Shown here: positions 10,701 to 18,327 of the stretch, piece by piece
Layout of the letters: the number at the start of each line of letters is the position of its first letter
How positions within the stretch are numbered: position 1 is the first letter of the stretch
From: Marinobacter sp. ATCH36
GTDB lineage: Bacteria > Pseudomonadota > Gammaproteobacteria > Pseudomonadales > Oleiphilaceae
Direction of reading: 5' to 3'
DNA length: 64,000 bases
Assembly: GCF_023555055.1 (NCBI RefSeq)
Contig: NZ_JAMJPL010000001.1
Location: 1-64,000 of the forward strand
Translations under genes and position numbers: made by a program
The notes under the pieces: model-generated
What the model saw: only the letters and a program-made list of their open reading frames with translations
What the model was told of the DNA's origin: nothing
The model's database searches: none

Positions 10701-12512
10701 ATGGAGAAATCTACGACCGGCCTATCGATCAAAGGCGAAAGCATTCAAAGCCTTTACGGATCATATCTTTCAGGAACTTTTCTGGTAAACAGACGATATC
10801 AGAGAAAACTCATATGGACCGTAGAAGAAAAGCGATCTTTTTTGGATTCAATTGCAAAAGACTATCCGGTCCCGTTGATCCTTCTCGCTGAAGTTGGCAC
10901 CGATCTTGGAAGGAGGCTTGAGATCATCGACGGAATGCAACGAATGAATGCAATTATGTCTTTCATTGGTCAGGAATTCGACCTCGAAGGTAGCTATTTC
11001 GATCTTGATACTATGGCCGACACAAAATTATTGAAAGATCAAAATAAACTTACCCAAAAACAACCAGTGCTTGACCGAAGTAAATGTGCCAGCATCGTCA
11101 GATATCAGGTACCGCTTTCTATTTTTCAAGAAACGGGCAACAGTCATGTTGATGAAGTCTTTAGACGATTAAATTCCGGCGGCAGAAAACTTTCAAAGCA
11201 AGAGCTCCGCCAAGCAGGAACCACAAGTAAATTTGCATCGATTGTGAGAAAAATATCTAGCAATATTCGCGGAGACTCCAGCGCATCAGACACTTTGAAT
11301 TTAAGTGCAATGAAAAATATAAGCATTACAAATAAAAATTTAAATTATGGAATCCCAGTAGAAGAAATATTTTGGGTTAAAAATAGCATAATAACAAAAG
11401 AAGCACTTAGACAATCTCAAGATGAAGAAGTAATTGCTGACATCGTCGCTTGGGTCGCAATGGATAAAGGTATTCGATCAAGTTCAGACATCTTGGACCA
11501 ACTATATGGCTTCAAGGAATCCACGAATGGCGATAGTGAGTCCAGTCTCTCATCCACACTGGAAATGCAGATACAGAAAATCAATGAAGATGTGGTCTTA
11601 ACAAATGTTCAATTTGTTCTTGATGAACTTATAAGAGTCGTTGGTAACTCAGGAAAATCTTTTAACTCTCTTTTATTTAGGAACCAACAAGCCAAGATAT
11701 CAAGATACTTTCAAATAGTGTACTTGGCTATCTATTCACTTCTTATTGACGATGGATGTGAGATAGTTGACGAAAAAATGCTTATTCAGCACTTGGATGG
11801 GGCGGGTGACAAGACCATAAAACTGTCAGCAGGCGGTGGGAACTGGTCAGCTAAAGAAAAGCAAACTCAGGTCGACGCTTTGTATGGCGTCATAAGGAAT
11901 TGTTTTGGACGGCCAAAATCAAATGATCCGGCTCGAAATCAGTGGATAACGCGATTTGAAAACATTCTTATGCAGTCTTCGACTGAGCAGAATCTTTATG
12001 ATTTCAAAATTGGGCTACATGATTTAAAAGAAAATTCAAACTCAATAAACAGAAGAACATTCTCAAAAATAATAAAAACTCTAACTGCAATGGCAAACAC
12101 TTTCCCAAGATCAACCGGATATTGTATTTTAGGAGTGTCCGACTCGAAGGAATCGTCAGAAATTCATAAAGAGACCTATGGCTCCGAACCTATAAAGTAT
12201 TCATCATTCTATGTTACAGGCGTGGATGGAGAAGCCAATCGGTACCACAATGACATTGACAAATATTTCACGAAACTAGTTCAATTTATTGATAAAGAAC
12301 CGCTTGCTCAGCGTGATAAAGATAATATCTCCAGGAATATCACCACGGTCCGATACTTTGGCAAAAGCGTCATCATACTTAAGATTGAATCGGGCGACTC
12401 GCCAGCGGTTTACGATGACAAATACTATGTTCGGCACGGGAGTAATATAACGGAGATAGAGCCAGCCAACTTTGGTGACTTATTTTCTCGTTTTCACGAA
12501 AACTCAAAATAA
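10701..12512 (+). CDS. DUF262 (GmrS/DndB-like) protein fused to a C-terminal AlbA_2/Schlafen-type domain
   Basis: This 603-residue protein has an N-terminal DUF262 domain. It shows VNRRYQRKLIW near 29-39, the signature IDGMQR at 76-81, and the later FRRLNSGGRKLSKQELRQA at 154-172. DUF262 occurs in type IV restriction proteins (GmrSD, BrxU, SspE), where it is a nucleotide-dependent ParB/Srx-like module. The C-terminal part (about 440-600) looks like an AlbA_2 (Schlafen-type) domain, with TFSKIIKTLTAMANT, GYCILGVSDS and YYVRHGSN in the usual order. The HNH domain (DUF1524) that usually follows DUF262 is absent. GAGG seven bases before the ATG supports the start. The next gene encodes a GIY-YIG-type nuclease. 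The A+T-rich sequence suggests transfer. The DUF262 call is firm; the AlbA_2 call is probable; function in defence is inference. Confidence 0.8.
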   Translation: MEKSTTGLSIKGESIQSLYGSYLSGTFLVNRRYQRKLIWTVEEKRSFLDSIAKDYPVPLILLAEVGTDLGRRLEIIDGMQRMNAIMSFIGQEFDLEGSYFDLDTMADTKLLKDQNKLTQKQPVLDRSKCASIVRYQVPLSIFQETGNSHVDEVFRRLNSGGRKLSKQELRQAGTTSKFASIVRKISSNIRGDSSASDTLNLSAMKNISITNKNLNYGIPVEEIFWVKNSIITKEALRQSQDEEVIADIVAWVAMDKGIRSSSDILDQLYGFKESTNGDSESSLSSTLEMQIQKINEDVVLTNVQFVLDELIRVVGNSGKSFNSLLFRNQQAKISRYFQIVYLAIYSLLIDDGCEIVDEKMLIQHLDGAGDKTIKLSAGGGNWSAKEKQTQVDALYGVIRNCFGRPKSNDPARNQWITRFENILMQSSTEQNLYDFKIGLHDLKENSNSINRRTFSKIIKTLTAMANTFPRSTGYCILGVSDSKESSEIHKETYGSEPIKYSSFYVTGVDGEANRYHNDIDKYFTKLVQFIDKEPLAQRDKDNISRNITTVRYFGKSVIILKIESGDSPAVYDDKYYVRHGSNITEIEPANFGDLFSRFHENSK

Positions 12513-12732
12513 GATTTAAGTTTTTGCTGACGTCGAGTGATTTCAGTGATTAAGCCAAAAAAGAAGCCAGCGTTACGAATAAACTCAAAAATAGAGACGA
12601 ACAAACATGAGATATGTAAACGCTTCCGATTTTCGGAACAGTTCCGATTTAAACAAAACCGAGACAGAATTATTTTCTGTCGCAAAAAGCAGACAGTAGT
12701 GAGGGCGAACAAAGCCTATCAGAGCACTTGAT

Positions 12733-13299
12733 ATGGAGAAGCGGATAGATACGGTGGAAGTTCATGGCCCGTTCAGTTTTCGAGGGGATAATTCAATTTT
12801 CGGTCACTCCAAAGCCTGGGTGAACGGTTTTTATATTTGGTGCGTCCACATCAAAGATTCACGCTATCGAGCCTACTATGTAGGCGAGGCTGTGGACATA
12901 GCATCGAGGCATAAGTCACACCTCAGGGATTGCCTAAGAGGTAACTATCAGGCTCACTGCCTGGAGGGGCTTCGTGACAACCAGAGCATTTTAATGCACC
13001 GACCGGGCGACGGAATGATTCCTCGTTTTGCCCACATTGATCGCGACAAATTTAACAACGAGTTTGTTGATGAGATGTGTCTCTTTTTCGCGGAGGTTCC
13101 CAGAACCGGCGATAAACAGGCCGACAAGATACTCAGGTGTCGTTACGAGGCGGGGATCGTTCGTCACATTGAAAATGCCGGGAGAAATGTTCTCAATGTC
13201 GGGCGGATCAGTAGTTGGTCGGGTGAACCGAGCCAGATTCGGCTTGAAACCGTTGGTCTAGAGATCGAAGCTCTATCGGGGGAGGTTGTTTCAATCTAA
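12733..13299 (+). CDS. GIY-YIG-type nuclease-like protein
   Basis: This 188-residue protein shows a spaced GIY-YIG pattern: GFYIW at 32-36, YYVGE at 48-52, then DIASRHKSH with the expected catalytic arginine (Arg59). A glutamate suited to metal binding lies in YEAGIVRHIENAG (Glu139), and a downstream asparagine in NVLN (Asn155). GIY-YIG enzymes cut DNA using one metal ion. Here about 80 residues separate Arg59 from the candidate Glu139, longer than in the shortest members. The gene lies 220 bp after the DUF262-AlbA_2 gene on the same strand. Its ribosome-binding site is weak, and a 64-codon open frame ends one base before its ATG, so translation may be coupled. A role as the nuclease partner of the upstream protein is inferred. 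Confidence 0.65.
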   Translation: MEKRIDTVEVHGPFSFRGDNSIFGHSKAWVNGFYIWCVHIKDSRYRAYYVGEAVDIASRHKSHLRDCLRGNYQAHCLEGLRDNQSILMHRPGDGMIPRFAHIDRDKFNNEFVDEMCLFFAEVPRTGDKQADKILRCRYEAGIVRHIENAGRNVLNVGRISSWSGEPSQIRLETVGLEIEALSGEVVSI

Positions 13300-13510
13300 A
13301 CAGTAGTTCCAGTTCGGTCTGGGCCTCCCAGCCACAAGGCCGCCACAAGTACAAAGTGGGATATATTCATTTTCACTCGCAGATTTTGGTCCCGTTCTCA
13401 GCGATTAGCAGTCCGCACCGTTCGTGGCGACATACTGCTTTTGAGCCGATTCTGGCTTTAGGTTAGTATCTGGTGTCCTCTAGGAACTCAAGGAAAGGAG
13501 ACTAGGACAA

Positions 13511-13843
13511 ATGGAATGTCCAACTATTTCCGGACTTCGGCTGGATTATGAAGATCTGGAAGCTATTGAAGCGATCCGAAAAGCCCAGCGTAATGGAAAC
13601 ATGCTGGAAATCATGTTGCCGGCGGGTGTGCTGACAACGATCTTCCTTGGCAATAATTCCGCGCAGGCTGCGTACAACATCCACTCCATGGACTGGGCTC
13701 AGTTTGCAGAAGCAATGACCCACATTTCACCGATGGTCAAAATGAGAATTGTGACCATCTCCCAGATGCAGCGCCTGCGCGCCGGCCTATCCTACGAACA
13801 GACTCAATTCTGGCGTGCAGTGGAAGCGGGGTGTCAGCCATGA
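13511..13843 (+). CDS. Hypothetical protein, 110 residues
   Basis: I do not recognise this protein. It is predicted to be soluble, with two helical stretches (about residues 14-32 and 60-105) and no signal peptide or metal-binding motif. A strong AAGGAG ribosome-binding site at 13494-13499 precedes the ATG, and the stop overlaps the start of the next gene as ATGA. The two genes are therefore almost certainly co-translated. Base composition returns to that of the chromosome here. Confidence 0.6.
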   Translation: MECPTISGLRLDYEDLEAIEAIRKAQRNGNMLEIMLPAGVLTTIFLGNNSAQAAYNIHSMDWAQFAEAMTHISPMVKMRIVTISQMQRLRAGLSYEQTQFWRAVEAGCQP

Positions 13844-14352
13844 GAATCCGTAAGTCTGCCATCCTACTTTGCTTGGGCTTGCTGGCAGCAGCGTGCCAGG
13901 CCGGAGGAGGCGATTCTGATGCACAGCGGTACATCCAGTCAGATATCAAGCAATTGGAAGCGGCGATCGTCAGGTGTGATGAAATAGCTGCCAATAAAGC
14001 CATGCCCAGTCCAGAGATCTTTCAATTGCTCAGGCAGTATGAGTATGAAGACGTGCGCGTCTTTCTTATTACCCGGAACGCGGCGATGTCGGAGGAGTGC
14101 CAAAAACCGCACCTGACTGAACTGGCTTACACCATTGGCATGCTGGAAGCATCTACCGCTTACGCTGAAGTCGAGGATTTAATATCCAGCGTCAAGCCGC
14201 TGATGTACGGGAAAGAGACCTGGGCTCTCAAAGAGCGATACTTTCAGTTGCCGGAAACCATGAGGAAAGCTCTGGAGTCGATACCCTACTTCCAGGAGCC
14301 TTTCCGGGATATTCCCATTATCGAGGAACTGGAATCGGCGAATAGGCCATAA
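13840..14352 (+). CDS. Hypothetical lipoprotein, 170 residues
   Basis: The N-terminus is a lipoprotein signal peptide: two arginines, a hydrophobic run, then the lipobox LAAAC with Cys19 as the lipidated residue. The mature part is mostly helical, and its family is not recognised. The ATG at 13840 overlaps the preceding stop (ATGA) and is preferred to an in-frame GTG at 13831. It forms a two-gene unit with the soluble 110-residue protein upstream. Its location in the cell envelope is supported, but no function can be given. Confidence 0.65.
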   Translation: MRIRKSAILLCLGLLAAACQAGGGDSDAQRYIQSDIKQLEAAIVRCDEIAANKAMPSPEIFQLLRQYEYEDVRVFLITRNAAMSEECQKPHLTELAYTIGMLEASTAYAEVEDLISSVKPLMYGKETWALKERYFQLPETMRKALESIPYFQEPFRDIPIIEELESANRP

Positions 14353-14809
14353 CAATTCCACCGGCCAAGGAGAGGTTATTGGTTTTTGCGGCTTTAGCCA
14401 CATCACCTTTGCTGGCCGTAAGGAAGTGAGCTTGTACAATGGGGATGGTGACGAAAAGGTCTATTCTTCGCGATTTCGGTGATGGTAATACTGCCGCTTT
14501 TGAGACATACCACAATGATCCCCGCTCTCAGGAGTTCTGTGGTTCCGAGCAGGCCAATGCCTAGCAGGGGGCAGGATGCCCGAGACTTATGGCGGTGGCT
14601 GGGGCGAAGCGTATTTGCCCCAAGCAAAACCTTGCTTACAAAGGACCGGAGGCCCCAGGTCAGGGGTTTAGTTCGTCCTTCCTGTGTTGATTAAGGCGTT
14701 TCATCACCCGGCTCTTTGTTGACTGTTCAAGGTGTGCCTATTATGGAAGGACAGATGCGGACGGAGCAGCAGTTTTCTGAGCCGCAACAGATACCATCAA
14801 GGAAATAAT
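14353..14809. other. 457-bp spacer without a recognisable gene
   Basis: Both strands have short open frames of up to about 85 codons, but none has a plausible ribosome-binding site or family resemblance. The stretch may be an eroded gene. It must also contain the promoter of the PRPP synthetase-like gene at 14810, which I could not place with confidence. Confidence 0.5.
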
Positions 14810-15760
14810 ATGAGCAGTGAGCCGGTTCTGTTTGCACTGGAAGGTAGCCGGGCGTTTGGTCACGCCGTGGCCTCGCAGCTTGGTATTTGCCTGGCTGCCA
14901 ATGAAGACCGCAACTTTGACGATGGCGAACACAAATCCCGGCCACTGGACAGTTTACGGAGCCGGGACGTCTACATTCTCCTCTCCCTGTTTGGCGAAGG
15001 AACGTCGAGCGTGAACGACAAGCTGATGCGCCTGCTGTTTTTTGTCGCCACGGCAAAAGATGCCGGTGCGAAGCGCGTCACCGCGTTGCTGCCGTATCTG
15101 GCCTATGCTCGTAAGGATCGCCGTGGCAAAAACCAGGACCCGGTCACCACACGCTACGTGGCGCAACTGTTCGAAGCCATGGGGGTGGACTGCATGGTGG
15201 CACTGGAAGTTCACAACCAGGGTGCGTTCGACAACGCCTTCCGCTGCCAGACGGTGCACCTGGAAGCCCATGACCTATTCCTCAATGCACTCAAAGACCG
15301 TGTGGGTAAAGAGCCGGTGGTAATCGTTTCCCCCGACGCCGGTGGCACAAAACGTGTGGACCGGTTCCGGGACGCCTGGGCGGATGCCGCCGGCGAACAG
15401 CCACCCACCGCGTTCCTGGAAAAGCACCGCAGAGACGGCAAGGTAACCGGCGATGCCGTGGTTGGGGATATGACGGGCAAGGTTGCCATCATCGTCGATG
15501 ATATGGTCGCCAGCGGCACCACCCTGCTGCGCGCCGCCAAGGCCTGCAGGGAAAAGGGTGCCACTAAGGTTTTCGGGGTGATCACCCACGCTCTGTTCGG
15601 TCCGGGTGCAGAGCAACTTTACAGTGCGGGGGCTATTGATCAGCTTTTCATTACAGACAGCGTGACACCCCAGCAGGAACCGGAGGCCCAGGGCCGGGTT
15701 ACCACCATTCCGGTTGCCGGCCTGTTTGCACAGGCCATTCGGGAGCTGCATACGGACTGA
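14810..15760 (+). CDS. Divergent ribose-phosphate pyrophosphokinase (PRPP synthetase) paralogue
   Basis: This 316-residue protein has the two-domain PRTase architecture of PRPP synthetases. The PRPP-binding loop is VAIIVDDMVASGTTL. A segment like the ATP-binding flexible loop (ARKDRRGKNQDPVTTRYVA) and a conserved SPDAGG are present. Several core positions differ from housekeeping Prs (for example EVHNQGAFDN where DLHAEQIQGFFD is usual), so this is probably a second, specialised enzyme. PRPP synthetases convert ribose-5-phosphate and ATP to PRPP and AMP. The ATG at 14810 with an AAGGA site is chosen over a longer open frame. No other nucleotide-metabolism gene lies beside it. Confidence 0.8.
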   Translation: MSSEPVLFALEGSRAFGHAVASQLGICLAANEDRNFDDGEHKSRPLDSLRSRDVYILLSLFGEGTSSVNDKLMRLLFFVATAKDAGAKRVTALLPYLAYARKDRRGKNQDPVTTRYVAQLFEAMGVDCMVALEVHNQGAFDNAFRCQTVHLEAHDLFLNALKDRVGKEPVVIVSPDAGGTKRVDRFRDAWADAAGEQPPTAFLEKHRRDGKVTGDAVVGDMTGKVAIIVDDMVASGTTLLRAAKACREKGATKVFGVITHALFGPGAEQLYSAGAIDQLFITDSVTPQQEPEAQGRVTTIPVAGLFAQAIRELHTD

Positions 15761-15883
15761 GAGCGTTTACAGGGCGGGATTACCCCGGAGTCGCTGGTGT
15801 CGATGCTGACCAGTGCCGGTTTCAGTATCGACCATGAGTGGCGGCTGGATAAGGGGTCCATTTTTCTTGTCGCCCGCAAGTGA
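15761..15883 (+). pseudogene. C-terminal remnant of a SAM-dependent methyltransferase
   Basis: Directly after the PRPP synthetase stop and in the same frame, 40 codons read ERLQGGITPESL and continue to a tail with TSAGFSIDHEWRLDKGSIF and then LVARK before the stop. This resembles the last 40 residues of class I methyltransferases (AGF-x-I-x-x-x-W near the end, then a final VARK-like strand). It has no start codon or cofactor site of its own. I read it as debris of a gene whose front was replaced. Short match length limits confidence. Confidence 0.45.
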
Positions 15884-16005
15884 CCCCTTCCCTCAATCAC
15901 AACTCAAACAGCGATTTTTAATGCGATGTCGATTTCGCGTGCTCCCGTGCGACTGGATAAGGAACTCATCGAACAAACGGTGTCTGCACACCGGAGGAGC
16001 GGAAA

Positions 16006-16632
16006 ATGCTGAAACTGTACGGAACACCCCCAACCCGAGCCCTGCGAGTTATCTGGTTGCTCAATGAACTGGGCCTGGAGTACGAACTATACCCCATGGA
16101 TCTCCTGCAAGGAGAGCAACATCGGCAAGACTTTCTTTCTCTCAACCCCGCCGCCAAAGTGCCGGTATTGGTCGACGGCAGCCTCGTGGTAACCGAATCG
16201 GCCGCGATCCAGCTTTACCTCGCCGAGAAACATCCCCAAGCGGGTTTTATCCCGGAGGCGATGGCGGACAGAGCCCAGATGTACCGCTGGATTTTCTTCC
16301 TGGTGACTGAGTTGGAACAACCCCTGTGGCGTATTGCGCGTCACACGTTCCTTTACCCGGAAGAGAAGCGGTTGCCTCAGGATATTGAACTCGCGATGCA
16401 GGACGGCAAGGAGATGGTGGCGGTGCTCGAACGACACATGGCGGAACGCGAGTTCATTGTTGGCGAAGGGCTCAGCGTGGCTGACTTCAATGCAGCGTAT
16501 ACGCTGGACTGGGCGAACGAAGAGAAGATGCTCGACAATGCACCAAGGTTGCGGGAATACCTGAAGTCGATGTATGCCCGCCCTACGGCTCCGATAACCA
16601 TCGCAGAAGCGTTTGCGGCCATGGAAAGCTAA
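16006..16632 (+). CDS. Glutathione S-transferase family protein
   Basis: At 208 residues this has the usual GST layout. The N-terminal thioredoxin-like domain (about 1-78) has the cis-proline segment AKVPVLVDGSLVVTESAAI, where the Glu-Ser pair binds the gamma-glutamyl group of glutathione. A helical C-terminal domain follows, with the N-capping box GLSVADFNAAY. GSTs conjugate or reduce electrophiles with glutathione in the cytoplasm. The substrate is unknown. A GGAGGAG ribosome-binding site precedes the ATG. It appears to be a single-gene unit. Confidence 0.88.
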   Translation: MLKLYGTPPTRALRVIWLLNELGLEYELYPMDLLQGEQHRQDFLSLNPAAKVPVLVDGSLVVTESAAIQLYLAEKHPQAGFIPEAMADRAQMYRWIFFLVTELEQPLWRIARHTFLYPEEKRLPQDIELAMQDGKEMVAVLERHMAEREFIVGEGLSVADFNAAYTLDWANEEKMLDNAPRLREYLKSMYARPTAPITIAEAFAAMES

Positions 16633-16753
16633 GCTGTCACTGCGGGGCTGTTGGCACTGGCCGGCATGCGTCATGGTAATATCCAGGCAGCAGTGGATTG
16701 AATCACTGTCTTGGGCACGACCTCATTTCAATGTACTTCACCCAGAGTGATCT

Positions 16754-17071
16754 ATGTCAGACATCGCTAACACCCCCAAAGCTCCCTATTACGCCGTCAT
16801 TTTCAGCAGCCATCGCACTGACGGCGACAACGGCTACGCCGAAATGGCCGCCCGAATGGCGGAACTAGCAGCCCAGCAACCCGGCTATCTGGGCATGGAA
16901 TCCGCCCGGGAGGGTTTGGGCATTACAGTATCCTACTGGGAAAGCCTGGAAGCCATCCGCAATTGGAAGCAGAACGCCGAGCACCGGGAAGCCCAGCAGC
17001 TCGGCCATGAGCAATGGTATTCCAGTTTTCGGGTGCGGATCGCGAAGGTTGAGCGCGAATACGGGATTTAA
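16754..17071 (+). CDS. Antibiotic-biosynthesis-monooxygenase (ABM) domain protein
   Basis: This 105-residue single-domain protein has the dimeric alpha/beta-barrel ABM pattern: an initial strand YYAVIFSS, the segment PGYLGMESAREG, then TVSYWESLEAIRNWKQNAEH, typical of the family. Members act as cofactor-independent monooxygenases or as small binding proteins, and the substrate cannot be told from sequence. It stands alone between the GST gene and a nucleotidyltransferase remnant. Confidence 0.8.
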   Translation: MSDIANTPKAPYYAVIFSSHRTDGDNGYAEMAARMAELAAQQPGYLGMESAREGLGITVSYWESLEAIRNWKQNAEHREAQQLGHEQWYSSFRVRIAKVEREYGI

Positions 17072-17109
17072 CCCGACCACGGGAGTGGCTTTTTGATCGA
17101 CTGGCAGGT

Positions 17110-17304
17110 ATGGCGCTATTTGGATTCACCGCCCGCGATACAGCAACTAGTGGCAGTGATATTGATGTGCTGGTGGAGTTCGACGGCCCGGCAACCTCCA
17201 AGCGTTATTTTGGCCCGCAGTTCTATCTGGAATATCTACTCGGCTGCGCGATCGATCTGGTCACCGAGAAGACCCAGCGCGAACAACCTCACTCCCCGTC
17301 ATAA
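17110..17304 (+). pseudogene. Remnant of a MNT-type nucleotidyltransferase (MntA-like antitoxin)
   Basis: The 64 codons include LFGFTARD and GSDIDVLVEFDGPATS, the active-site strand of minimal nucleotidyltransferases with the metal-binding Asp-x-Asp. LLGCAIDLVTEK follows, which carries the third acidic residue. In intact proteins the glycine-serine motif lies within GS-x-ARG, here altered to GFTARD, and both ends are longer. The N-terminal helix is lost upstream, and the C-terminus runs out over the end of the opposing VOC gene. No HEPN toxin partner is present. It is a broken MNT/HEPN toxin-antitoxin piece. Confidence 0.6.
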
Positions 17305-18224
17305 GCCGCCCTGACAGCCGCAAGATCAAACTTCTTCATCTTGAGAAACGCCTGCGTCACCCGATCAACCTGCGCCTGCGAGCCGTGGCTCATCATGTCA
17401 TCCAGCTCCGCCGGTACAATCTGCCAGGACACCCCAAACCTGTCCTTGATCCAGCCGCACTGTTCCGCCTCGGGCACGGCCGATAGCCGTTCCCAGTAGT
17501 AATCAATCTCTTCCTGGCTGTCGCAGTTAACCCGGAATGACAGCGCCTCATTGAAGGCAAAATCATGCGCATGGGCGCTGTCCATGGCTGCGAACCAGGT
17601 GTTCTCCAGCATGAAGTCGGCGAACATCACCGTGCCTTCCCGGTCCGGCCCTGGGCCGGCTTCGTAGCGGTGGAGCTGCCCTTGCTGCGAGTTCCGGAAT
17701 ACGGACAGATAAAACAGAATGGCTTCCTCCGCCCTGCCACAGTTCTCTCCGACGAACAGCATGGCGGGAATGATCGGGGGCCGGGGTTCACCGCCGGGAT
17801 CGGTGAGTATCAGTTGCCAGGAGAGGCCGTACCGGTCCTGAACCCAGCCATACCGTTTGCTGAACGGGTATTCGTCCAGCGGCATCAACACTGTGGCGTC
17901 ACGTGAGAGCTGGTCCCAGGCATGATCCAGCGCTTCCCTCGCGGCCTGAGTTGGTGACGATGTCCCGAACCGTGCGGGGTCAAAGTTAACCATTAAGGAA
18001 ATGGAGGGGTTTATTCGGAAGAACGGCCCGGCGCTGATAGCCATGACCGGCTGCCTCCAAAGCTTCATGGACACCACATCGCAATCACCCGAAGGTGTGT
18101 TGCGAAGCGTGGTAATGTTGGTCACCTCCGATTCCGGAAGCAGCGAGGCGTATAGTTGCGCCGCTTCCCGCGCTTCAGTGTCGTACCAGAGATGGGGAAC
18201 GATCCGTTGTTTGATCCGTGGCAT
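17289..18224 (-). CDS. VOC-family (PhnB-like) protein with two tandem domains
   Basis: This 311-residue protein has two copies of the PhnB/3-demethylubiquinone methyltransferase-like glyoxalase fold. The first (about 1-145) has IVPHLWYDTEAREAAQLYASLL and ends in RYGWVQDRYGLSWQLI. The second (about 155-280) repeats the ending as QCGWIKDRFGVSWQIVP. Such proteins are often annotated as methyltransferases by old domain names, but the fold indicates a VOC metalloenzyme or binding protein. The substrate is unknown. The last 16 bases overlap the end of the convergent nucleotidyltransferase remnant. Confidence 0.85.
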   Translation of the reverse strand: MPRIKQRIVPHLWYDTEAREAAQLYASLLPESEVTNITTLRNTPSGDCDVVSMKLWRQPVMAISAGPFFRINPSISLMVNFDPARFGTSSPTQAAREALDHAWDQLSRDATVLMPLDEYPFSKRYGWVQDRYGLSWQLILTDPGGEPRPPIIPAMLFVGENCGRAEEAILFYLSVFRNSQQGQLHRYEAGPGPDREGTVMFADFMLENTWFAAMDSAHAHDFAFNEALSFRVNCDSQEEIDYYWERLSAVPEAEQCGWIKDRFGVSWQIVPAELDDMMSHGSQAQVDRVTQAFLKMKKFDLAAVRAAYDGE

Positions 18225-18327
18225 AGCGCTTTCCTTCTGAATGGCCGGTGATACTGCTATGTCGGGCGACCCCGCCCGGAATCGACACTATCACTGTGGA
18301 AACATAGCAGTTATACAGCCGACCACC

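Larger units (their letters stand above)
10476..13299. other. A+T-rich islet carrying a candidate defence gene pair
   Basis: Base composition changes sharply after the liu terminator. The spacer 10476-10700 and the two following genes are visibly richer in A and T than the flanking chromosome and use codons such as AAA, ATA and TTA freely. No transposase, integrase, tRNA or clear flanking direct repeat is visible. The left spacer has only a short inverted repeat (AATCCGC near 10554 with GCGGATT near 10596) and no other recognisable gene. I read the region as a horizontally acquired two-gene cassette. The borders are approximate, and the right limit is taken as the end of the GIY-YIG gene. Confidence 0.65.

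Noticed and set aside
12537..12731. 64-codon frame with a GTG start between the DUF262 and GIY-YIG genes
   Set aside because: It ends one base before the GIY-YIG ATG, which could mean coupling, but it has no ribosome-binding site and a Lys/Arg-rich composition expected from A+T-rich non-coding DNA. I did not annotate it; expression data would decide.
14353..14809. Possible small genes on either strand
   Set aside because: Several frames of 60-85 codons exist, but none has a convincing start or recognisable family.
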